From positions 1 to 15,002 of the forward strand of contig CAZPZZ010000102.1 in assembly GCA_964591245.1 (NCBI GenBank): a stretch of DNA of 15,002 bases, given 5' to 3'. The stretch is from CAZPZZ01 sp964591245. Its GTDB lineage: Bacteria; Acidobacteriota; Vicinamibacteria; Vicinamibacterales; UBA8438. Under the pieces are notes generated by a model that saw nothing but the letters and a program-made list of their open reading frames with translations, did not search any database and had not been told where the DNA came from. The position numbers and the translations under genes were made by a program. Each line of letters begins with the position of its first letter. Positions within the stretch are counted from its first letter, which is position 1. Of the stretch, positions 1 to 6,608 are shown in pieces.

Positions 1-90
1 CTGCCCTGTCCGCGCAAGGCGCAGCCCCGCGAAAGTCTCAGCGTATCGCTTCGACGCCCGTCTGCGTGACGAGGCGGCCTTCCACAGCGC

Positions 91-546
91 CTACTGGCTA
101 AATATGGACCGCGACTGTATCCCCCAGCGGCCGGCAACCCGCGTGATGATAAACAGTCCATCTATCTGATCAATCTGCTCGTTTGCACCGTCATAGCGGC
201 TGGTGATCACCGCAACATGCACCTTACCGGGATACGCCTGCACCACAGTCCGACGGTCCCACCCGCTGTGATCCCATCCAAATCGCTGTGCAAACCGGGT
301 GAAGTCAAACCGCTCGACACAGTCGTCAACGGTCCGCACAACCCCGACCGCTCCCTTCGCGAACAGCACATGGGGATAGTGGAACGTCTCACACATCGCC
401 AGGGCGTCACGGGCGTTGAACGCCGTCATGAACCGGTCGAGCACACCCATGGCCGCATTCTCTGCCGCGAATTGAGCGGAGATCCCCGCACCAAGCGTGA
501 GCCACACCAACACGCCGCAGACCAGTCTGCTAGACCACACGCGCAT
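91..546 (-). CDS. Exported NTF2/SnoaL-like small protein
   Basis: This is a 151-residue protein with a signal peptide (residues 1-25, a hydrophobic core ending G-I-S-A-Q) followed by one NTF2-like/SnoaL-like domain. Family features visible are the helix with F-M-T-A-F-N-A-R-D near residue 40, a middle strand with the H-V-L-F-A pattern, and the closing strand pair in which I-T-R-V-A-G-R-W-G-I-Q leads to the C-terminus. Such domains bind small hydrophobic ligands or act as isomerases, hydratases or dehydratases; I see no residue set that fixes a reaction. The ATG at 544-546 is chosen because it opens a clean signal peptide; the same frame runs open further upstream only because it lies opposite the CoA-transferase gene. 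Its first 17 nt overlap the end of that gene, so translational coupling is likely. It is probably periplasmic, which is odd for a partner of a cytoplasmic CoA-transferase. Confidence 0.85.
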   Translation of the reverse strand: MRVWSSRLVCGVLVWLTLGAGISAQFAAENAAMGVLDRFMTAFNARDALAMCETFHYPHVLFAKGAVGVVRTVDDCVERFDFTRFAQRFGWDHSGWDRRTVVQAYPGKVHVAVITSRYDGANEQIDQIDGLFIITRVAGRWGIQSRSIFSQ

Positions 547-1714
547 CTCGCAACGCCGCAATCTCGGAGGCGGTATAACCGAGTTCATCAAGAATGTCGT
601 TCGTGTGCTCACCCAGCAAGGGAGCCCGGCACCACGGGCCGCCAGCATCCGCGGACATCGAAAAGGGCGTCGTGGCGACGGGCGCAGGTTTGGGGGCACC
701 GGGATAGGCGAGCTCCTGGAAACATCCAGCCACTTGCACGTGAGGATCATCAAGCGCTTGCTGCGGGGAATACACAGGTCCCGCAGGTATGCGCGCGTGC
801 TCGAGTGCCCCCAGGGCCTCGTGCGATGTCCGCTCGGCGCACCAGGCGGCCATGCGCGTGCTAATGACCTCGCCGTGGTCAGCACGCGACACATCATCCT
901 TGAACCGCGGATCATCCAGCCAATGCGATTCACCGATGAGCGTCGTCCATCGCTCGAACAACGGCTGGCCGATACTCTGCACCAAGATCCACCCATCGCG
1001 GGTACGGAACGTATCGGATGGCGCAGAGATCTGGCTTCGATTGTGGGTGGCGACACGATCTGGGGCAGTCATCCATTGCTCAATTAACGTCGAGTTCGCA
1101 ACCGTGAGCGCCGAGGTCAGGAGTGACCCTTTTACCTCCTGCCCGCGTCCCGTCTCACGACGCTGCATCACGGCGGCCAGCGTGCCCACCGTCGCGCTCA
1201 ATGCGGTCGTGAAATCCACCCACGGCACATAGCTCTTACTGGGTGCATCAGGGCCACCCGAAAGGTGCATCGCCCCGCACATGGCCTGCCCGATACCGTC
1301 GAACCCTAGCTTGTTGGCATAGGGCCCATCGCCCCCAAAGGCGGACACGCTCGTCAGAATAATCTCGGGCCTCTGCACCACAAGCGTCGCGTAATCGAGC
1401 CCCATCGCCTCCAGTGCGGTATCCGGCAGATTGGCAACGACGACATCGGCGGTACCGACAAGCCTGCGGACCACCCCTCGTCCAGCTGGCTTCATCGGGT
1501 TCAATGTGAGGCCGCGCTTGTTCCGATTGACCTGCATGAAGAGCGCCCCGTCACCGGACGGAGTCATCGGCACCAGAAATCGATCTTCACTTCCGGCCAC
1601 TTTCTCGATCCGGATCACGTCAGCTCCGAGATCTGCGAGCAGGGCAGCGCAAAACGGCCCGGCAATGTAGCGGCCGAAATCAAGCACGCGTAGCCCGTGT
1701 AGCACCCCTTGCAT
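530..1714 (-). CDS. CaiB/BaiF family III CoA-transferase
   Basis: This 394-residue protein has the length and fold signature of family III CoA-transferases, cytoplasmic enzymes that move CoA between acyl-CoA and a carboxylic acid through an aspartyl-CoA thioester. The N-terminus (G-L-R-V-L-D-F-G-R-Y-I-A-G-P-F) and the segment L-G-A-D-V-I-R-I-E-K are characteristic, and Asp167 in W-V-D-F-T-T is at the position of the catalytic aspartate. The middle segment G-F-D-G-I-G-Q-A-M and the tail (I-P-A-G-P-V-Y, L-G-E-H-T) also fit. The start is the ATG at 1712-1714, preceded by a strong GGAGGAGAAGAGG ribosome-binding site; a longer reading of 15 more codons has no such site. It is followed by the overlapping NTF2-like gene. 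The sequence does not tell which acid it uses; formyl-CoA, racemase (AMACR-like) or carnitine-type activities are all possible. Confidence 0.95.
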   Translation of the reverse strand: MQGVLHGLRVLDFGRYIAGPFCAALLADLGADVIRIEKVAGSEDRFLVPMTPSGDGALFMQVNRNKRGLTLNPMKPAGRGVVRRLVGTADVVVANLPDTALEAMGLDYATLVVQRPEIILTSVSAFGGDGPYANKLGFDGIGQAMCGAMHLSGGPDAPSKSYVPWVDFTTALSATVGTLAAVMQRRETGRGQEVKGSLLTSALTVANSTLIEQWMTAPDRVATHNRSQISAPSDTFRTRDGWILVQSIGQPLFERWTTLIGESHWLDDPRFKDDVSRADHGEVISTRMAAWCAERTSHEALGALEHARIPAGPVYSPQQALDDPHVQVAGCFQELAYPGAPKPAPVATTPFSMSADAGGPWCRAPLLGEHTNDILDELGYTASEIAALRDARVV

Positions 1715-1805
1715 CAGATTGACCTCTTCTCCTCCGCCGCACGGCGGCGCCCTCCTCACGTCCCAACCGGTGGCGCCCAGAACGTCACAGCGCGCATCCC
1801 GCTGA

Positions 1806-3638
1806 TCAGTACGCCCAGAGCCTTACCCCGAGCAAGCCGTAATACCAAGCCATGGCAATCCCTATGACATTCACGCTCGTGACCAGCTGCGCATGCAGCC
1901 ACACGCCCCTGCCCACCACCAGCCACTGCGTCCGGTGCTGCCACACATACCACACGCTGAAGAGGCCCACAGCAGCCCAGACCAAGGACACAAACCACAG
2001 GCCTCCGGAGTAAATACTGAACACCGCCAGTTTCGAATCATCAACGTCTTGGAGCACCCACGACAGCGCAAAACAGGCTGCCGTCACGGCCGGCCAGGCC
2101 CGCACGGAGATCAGCTCGACCGGCGCCAGTCGACCGAACCATTTCCGTGGTACCCAGACCAGTGCGAACACAAGTGCACTCAGGTTCAGTGAAACCCCGA
2201 GAAAAAACATCGCCCACCGGAACCAGGGGATGAGCGCCGGCACCCGTTTGAGCGTACCGATCTGCCCCTGCAGGAATTGGTCGCCCTCTGCCGAGGTGAC
2301 CTCCGCCAGGGACGCAACGGCCCCGTCCTCTTCTCGGTACAGCCCCTGGCCCACCGGAATCCAGCGAAACGGCTCGCCGAGCAGCGGCGCCATTACGAGC
2401 GCTCCATCCTCTGCGTACACCCGGAGGCTACCGAGTACCAGGGCACGTGGCCGGAGTATTTCCTGGCGCACGCTCGCCGGCTCGTAATAGCCTTCGACGT
2501 GGTTGAGGTCCTCCGTCACCGAGGGCTCCGGCTCTTGCGCCTCCAGGTCTCGCGTCAGAAATCCGCGCAGCAACTGATCCACCGCCCCCGCGGTTGCGCC
2601 GTTGCTCGCGTTGATAGAAAAGAAATACCCCCGATCGTGCTGTGGCAAATACGCATATTGCGAGAAGAAACCGTCGATTGCACCGTTATGTCCCTGATAC
2701 ACGAACCCATCCCCGTCGAAGCTCCCGTTGCCGAGACCATAGCCCAGCGCCAGGCGCGTCGCGGCCAGCGTCGTCTCGGCACGTTCCATCCGCTCCAGCG
2801 ACGACTCGCTGATCAGCCGTCCCTCACCGACCGCACCGCGCTGAATGAACATCCCGAGCAACCGCGCCATATCCGCCGCGCTGGCCGCAAGCGAACCGGA
2901 CGGCCGCTGAAGGATGTGCACATACGGCTCCCGCGTCTTGCCATCGGCCTGATAGCTGGCTGCGACGCGCTCATCGTAGTGAAACGTGGCGCTCGTCATC
3001 CCGAGGGCCTGAAAGACCTCCCGATCAGCGAACACTTCAAACGTCTCACCTGCCGCCTTTTCCACCACGTAACCGCCGATGGCCGGTCCTATATTGGAAT
3101 AGGACATCCGCGTACCCGGACGCCATCTGGCCCTACGAGAGGTTGTGTTGTATGTGATGCCACCGAGCACACTGATCGTGGGGTCGCTGGCCACGTAATC
3201 CCTAGGGTGAATGTCGTCAAATCCCGCGGTATGCTCGAACGCGTGCACCAGGCGAACGGGATCCGTAGTCGACCACGGGTTTTCAATGCCCACCTCGGGA
3301 ATGAAATCCCGCAAGATCATGTCGAGCGACAGGACACCCCGCTCCTGGAGGATCAGCACCGCCAGCGCCGTCACTGTTTTCGAGATTGACCCCACCCTGA
3401 AGAGTGTGTCTGGTCCAACCGGTCGCCTCGTCGCACGATCGGCCACGCCGCTCCCGCCGGTCCAACGCACATCGTCGCCGAGCACAAGTGCACCGATCAG
3501 GCCCGGGGTATTCTGCTGCTCCAGTACGGCCGCCAAGCGGATCTCAAGCTCTGCGATTGTCTGCGGGGGCGCCTCCGCCGCCGCAACAGCTCCACTGCTA
3601 CCCGCCAACACCCCCAACAGCACGATGTATCGATGCAC
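1806..3638 (-). CDS. Exported serine hydrolase (class C beta-lactamase/PBP-like) with membrane C-terminus
   Basis: The 610-residue product begins with a signal peptide (residues 1-21, ending A-V-A-A-A), then a beta-lactamase-fold domain (about 25-365). Its catalytic motifs are S84-I-S-K87 (nucleophile and base), Y180-S-N182, and H317-N-G319 in place of the usual H/K-x-G; the H-T-A-G stretch near residue 136 matches the family's H-T-S-G. A linker domain (about 385-470) follows, then about four hydrophobic segments (roughly 471-496, 515-529, 537-566, 585-605) that should anchor it in the inner membrane with the catalytic domain outside. Class C-like hydrolases of this sort act as D-Ala peptidases, esterases or amidases; the substrate is unknown here. 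The GTG start at 3636-3638 is chosen because GGAGG sits 5 nt upstream and the signal peptide starts there; an upstream ATG 14 codons earlier lacks this. About 90 bp separate it from the CoA-transferase start. Confidence 0.92.
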   Translation of the reverse strand: MHRYIVLLGVLAGSSGAVAAAEAPPQTIAELEIRLAAVLEQQNTPGLIGALVLGDDVRWTGGSGVADRATRRPVGPDTLFRVGSISKTVTALAVLILQERGVLSLDMILRDFIPEVGIENPWSTTDPVRLVHAFEHTAGFDDIHPRDYVASDPTISVLGGITYNTTSRRARWRPGTRMSYSNIGPAIGGYVVEKAAGETFEVFADREVFQALGMTSATFHYDERVAASYQADGKTREPYVHILQRPSGSLAASAADMARLLGMFIQRGAVGEGRLISESSLERMERAETTLAATRLALGYGLGNGSFDGDGFVYQGHNGAIDGFFSQYAYLPQHDRGYFFSINASNGATAGAVDQLLRGFLTRDLEAQEPEPSVTEDLNHVEGYYEPASVRQEILRPRALVLGSLRVYAEDGALVMAPLLGEPFRWIPVGQGLYREEDGAVASLAEVTSAEGDQFLQGQIGTLKRVPALIPWFRWAMFFLGVSLNLSALVFALVWVPRKWFGRLAPVELISVRAWPAVTAACFALSWVLQDVDDSKLAVFSIYSGGLWFVSLVWAAVGLFSVWYVWQHRTQWLVVGRGVWLHAQLVTSVNVIGIAMAWYYGLLGVRLWAY

Positions 3639-3775
3639 GTCCCCCTCCAGCCACGTTTCACCGTACGGGGAGCATGGCACGGCAGCAGTCGATGAACAGT
3701 ATCACCACCATCTGACGTCGCTCACCCCTGGAAGACCAAACCGAACCTACGGTGCTCGACGAACCCGCCTCGAGT

Positions 3776-5008
3776 CTATCTCGCCATCGCGGCCACGAGG
3801 CCCTTGGCATACTGCTCCATGCCGAAACGTCGACTCCGATCGATGGCTGCCCGTGACATCGTGGCGAGTTGCTGCCGCTCTCCCTCTACCCGACCGAGTA
3901 TCTCCGCAAGCAACGCTGGCGCTCGAGGCGGAATGACATACCCTTCGCGGCCATCGCTGACAAGATCAACTGCTCCAGTGTGTGTGGTCGCCACGACAGG
4001 CACGCCGTGGGAAAGCGATTCCAGCAGGGCCAAGCCGAAGGTATCGCTCACGGATGGCAACACCAGCAAATCCGCCCATTGATACAGCCCAGCCAACTGT
4101 CTTCGCGGCACTCGCCCGAGCAACTCCATTGTTTCTCTGAGTTGCGCCCTGGCAAGAGTAGTCAAATCCAGTTGGCCAGCAACTTTCACGGCGAAGCGTG
4201 TCGGCCCAAGCTGCTTAAGCGCAACATGGAGGTCGCCGATACCTTTTCGCAATGCCTCATCGCCAACAAAAAGCACCCGCAGCGGACCACCATGCGGGCT
4301 CCATGCGCGAACATTCTCTGGAAACTGAGGCAATCCGAGCGGTACGACCACGCATTTTTCGCCCGCTGCCCAGGCTGTGTCCACCAAATCTCGGGCAAAA
4401 CTTGAGCCGCAAATGATCACGTCGGCCAGGTCTGCCTCTGCACGTTGTCTGTCGTCATATTGCGCAAGCCATGGATCAGGACCGGGAGCAGTCGTCCAGC
4501 CTCGATATGTATCCGCTTGCTGCATCACGAGTTCCATTTCAGCCCGTCGCGGCGCCGTTGCCAGATCGAGAATACGGCGCAATCCCGCCTTCCGCGCGCT
4601 CTCAAATATTTCTAACGCCGCCGACGAATAGGCAAAAACCGCTCCTGCACCACCAAGGCCAGCGCGCGCAACACGGTCACCAAACTATGTCCCGCCCCAA
4701 AGCCAGGCTTCTGTCACATGCCCTCTGTCCCGCGCCGTTTGCACACGTCTCCTGTACTGAACACCCAATATCGGAAATGTGCGGATTAATTCAGACGGAA
4801 GACCCGGGGCCATTCGACCATATAGCCGCGACAGCGCGTTCAGCTGAATCTGTTTATCGATCGTGCCAACACATCGCGTCAGCCACGTATTACCGATACA
4901 AAAATCGGTGTAAAAGCAGCCGAGTAGCCCCGCACGGTAGAGTGCCAACGGGACCGCGTACTGCCGTCTTGCCCCCAATTGGCAGACAATGACTTTCTTA
5001 TTGCTCAT
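3776..5008 (-). pseudogene. GT4-like glycosyltransferase interrupted by in-frame amber codon
   Basis: One continuous reading frame of 410 codons encodes a GT-B fold glycosyltransferase, cut by a single TAG at 4685-4687 (codon 108). The first part (5008 to 4688) has an N-terminal Rossmann start (K-K-V-I-V-C-Q-L-G-A-R-R-Q). Sense coding resumes directly after the TAG in the same frame (F-G-D-R-V-A-R-A-G-L-G-G-A, then A-L-E-I-F-E-S-A-R-K-A-G-L). The C-terminal nucleotide-sugar domain shows P-L-G-L, the L-R-V-L-F-V-G strand, and the donor-binding motif D322-T-F-G-L-A-L-L-E330, an E-x7-E motif with Asp for the first Glu. No length change is needed to restore the protein, so this is a point nonsense mutation, a sequencing error, or readthrough. 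Normal stops elsewhere in the window include TAG, so code reassignment is unlikely. A downstream TTG at 4580-4582 could give a 268-residue C-terminal fragment. The intact enzyme would have added sugars to envelope glycans. Confidence 0.8.
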
Positions 5009-5385
5009 CCCACGATGTCCGACCCGACCGGGATCTTACCTATCGCCGCCAGGCGAGCACTGACCTCTACGACACTTCACGCGCTGGAGCAACGATCCGG
5101 TGTGGATGCGACGAGCGTGCACGAAACGCAGGCAATGAAGGGACGATCGCCCGTGAAGCGACGGGCGACCAGTGGGAGGACGTCGCGGGCGGCATCGTCG
5201 ATGACGCGTCTGTCATTCTCCAGACTGGCCTCTCCCCAGACACCCAGAAGAAAATGCGAGAGCGTCCTCGTAATCCGATGCCCGCCGGACTGCTTACGGA
5301 TCTACCCGATCACGGAGGGGTTGCGTTGGAGTGAACGTGACCACCGCCACACGCATAGTCCCTCGACTGCGTCGCCCTGTCGCGG
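5009..5385. other. Intergenic stretch without a confident gene; two complementary open frames
   Basis: Between the VOC gene and the glycosyltransferase no start-to-stop gene can be supported. On the plus strand, a frame is open from 4993 to a TGA at 5332-5334 (113 codons) with GC-rich third positions, but it has no ATG, GTG or TTG until near its end. In the exactly complementary minus-strand frame, 74 codons are open between TAG (5302-5304) and TGA (5077-5079). After a further 23 codons that frame ends in a TGA which overlaps the glycosyltransferase ATG (ATGA at 5005-5008). This could be the remains of an operon gene upstream of the glycosyltransferase, or chance openness in GC-rich DNA. I recognise no family in either translation. 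A different plus frame (4979-5440) is rich in Arg and Ser and looks like a shadow. Confidence 0.35.
5147..5168 (-). terminator. Candidate hairpin terminator downstream of the VOC gene
   Basis: There is a perfect 8-bp inverted repeat, TCGCCCGT at 5147-5154 and ACGGGCGA at 5161-5168, with a 6-nt loop. Read on the minus strand, the stem is followed by a pyrimidine-rich stretch (TCGTCCCTTCATT) but not by a true T-run. It lies about 220 bp beyond the VOC stop and 140 bp before the glycosyltransferase start, so it could end the upstream transcript. The evidence is structural only. Confidence 0.3.
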
Positions 5386-6474
5386 CTACCGGTTACGCCC
5401 AGTAGGATTCTCCGGCGTACCGCACTCCTCACCGAAATAGCCGTTGCCGCCGCAATACCGGGAATCCTGCAGTTGAATCAAAATACCATCGGGATCGGTA
5501 AAGTAGAGTTCTGGGGTGCCACCGGGCGCCCCACCGCGATCGGGCATCCGCATAGTGACATACGACTGTAACGGACCGACGGGTCCATCACCGTCCTCGC
5601 GCGGCACTACGCCATACCCCTCGAGCACGTCCAGAATCCGATCGACATCGAAGTCGTCGACCGTCAGACACGCATGATGAATGATGGAGCCTTGGGGACC
5701 ACCACCGGCCCCTGCGAGCGCAAGGAACTGATTGCCTGACCCGACACGCAGCACGGGGAGCGCCCCCTGATACGTGTCGATGGGCATCCCAAAGAGCCGC
5801 TGATACAGCGCGATCGACCGCTGCTGGTCCGTCACGAATAACGTGAAGTGATTGTAGTCCCGCAGCGTCAAGAGCCCAGCCGTAGGAGCCGGCTCGGGCG
5901 TTTCAAGACAATCCTCTCCGAGTAGCCCTGCGCCGCCACAGTAGGTACTGTCCTGAAGCTGCACGACGATACCATCCGGGTCACCGAAGTAGAGCTCCGG
6001 AGTCCCCTCCGGTGCCCCGCCGAACTCCGCACCTCTCATCCGCACCCGTGTCTCCATCGGATCCGAGTTTCCGGTGAACGCGATACCGTGATCGGCCAGG
6101 ATACTCACGATGCGGTCAGCATCGAAGTTATCAGTCGACAGACAGAAATGACCGATACGTGGCGTCGCGCTGGCCCCTCCACCGATAGCCATGAACTGCG
6201 GGCCATCGCCGACCCGGAGCACCACAGTATTCGCCTGCCGTGCAGCGATAGGCATGCCGAACAACCCTTGGTACCACGCAAGTGACCGCGCTGGATCGGA
6301 CACGCTGATGGTCATGTGGTTGATGGCCGTGATCGGGATCGGCGGACCAGTTTGCGCAAACGCGCGGGGCGTGCTGACCGCCGCCGCAAGTGCCCCCAGA
6401 AAAACACGCCGGCTGACATACCCGTGCTCGTCAACGACAACCTTGTGCTCCCGTTCACTATTTGCTTTCATCAT
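5386..6474 (-). CDS. Tat-exported protein with two VOC (glyoxalase-fold) domains
   Basis: The 362-residue product carries a twin-arginine signal (S21-R-R-V-F-L-G27, hydrophobic core, then R-A-F-A-Q at 37-41), then two tandem VOC domains (about 50-178 and 206-340). Each begins with N-H-x-T (H53, H209) after which W/L-Y-Q-x-L-F-G follows, has a second His (H109; H266 or H267), and ends in P-E-L-Y-F-x-D-P-D-G. Where metal-binding VOC enzymes usually have Glu in the closing I-E-L strand, both domains have Gln (Q172, Q334). After each domain comes a matching Cys pair: YCGGAGLLGEDC and YCGGNGYFGEEC. The two halves look like an internal duplication. Tat export suggests a folded, possibly cofactor-bearing protein in the periplasm. 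Dioxygenase, isomerase or ligand-binding roles are all possible. The start is the first of two adjacent ATGs (6472-6474), 7 nt after AGGA; a longer upstream frame is a shadow of the epoxide hydrolase. Confidence 0.9.
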   Translation of the reverse strand: MMKANSEREHKVVVDEHGYVSRRVFLGALAAAVSTPRAFAQTGPPIPITAINHMTISVSDPARSLAWYQGLFGMPIAARQANTVVLRVGDGPQFMAIGGGASATPRIGHFCLSTDNFDADRIVSILADHGIAFTGNSDPMETRVRMRGAEFGGAPEGTPELYFGDPDGIVVQLQDSTYCGGAGLLGEDCLETPEPAPTAGLLTLRDYNHFTLFVTDQQRSIALYQRLFGMPIDTYQGALPVLRVGSGNQFLALAGAGGGPQGSIIHHACLTVDDFDVDRILDVLEGYGVVPREDGDGPVGPLQSYVTMRMPDRGGAPGGTPELYFTDPDGILIQLQDSRYCGGNGYFGEECGTPENPTGRNR

Positions 6475-6494
6475 CGCCACATCCTTTGTCCGCA

Positions 6495-6509
6495 TGGGGC
6501 ATCGCCCCA
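6495..6509 (-). promoter_or_regulatory. Short hairpin in the leader of the VOC gene
   Basis: TGGGGC and GCCCCA form a perfect 6-bp stem with a 3-nt loop, about 20 nt upstream of the VOC start codon and just before its AGGA ribosome-binding site. In the mRNA it would sit next to the ribosome landing area, so it might modulate translation or be the base of a terminator for the upstream gene. No T-run follows. It could also be chance in GC-rich DNA. Confidence 0.2.
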
Positions 6510-6608
6510 CCTCTACATCACCGTCGGCCACATCAGGCGCCATCGGAGGCTCGGTCCACTCCAGAACGAGGCCGTCAAGGTCGCCGCTCAAGACCGCCCG
6601 AGCATCGA

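Noticed and set aside
217..864. Plus-strand open frame of 215 codons opposite the NTF2-like and CoA-transferase genes
   Set aside because: It is composed mainly of Arg, His, Pro and Ala with no recognisable domain and lies fully antisense to two well-supported genes.
547..1056. N-terminal extension of the NTF2-like gene into the CoA-transferase gene
   Set aside because: The extension is antisense-like filler rich in Arg, Pro and Ser, and a proper signal peptide starts at the ATG at 544-546.
2277..3389. Plus-strand open frame of 370 codons opposite the serine hydrolase
   Set aside because: It is long only because of high GC; the minus-strand gene has all catalytic motifs, and the plus translation has no domain pattern.
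3776..5008. Stop-codon reassignment (TAG read as an amino acid) as an explanation for the broken glycosyltransferase
   Set aside because: TAG is the natural terminator of several genes here (for example at 91, 530, 5386, 6609, 9869 and 14791), each at a sensible protein end, so a general reassignment is unlikely.
4979..5440. Plus-strand open frame of 153 codons over the gap between VOC and glycosyltransferase
   Set aside because: It is Ser/Arg-rich with no domain, has no good ribosome-binding site, and overlaps the ends of two minus-strand genes.
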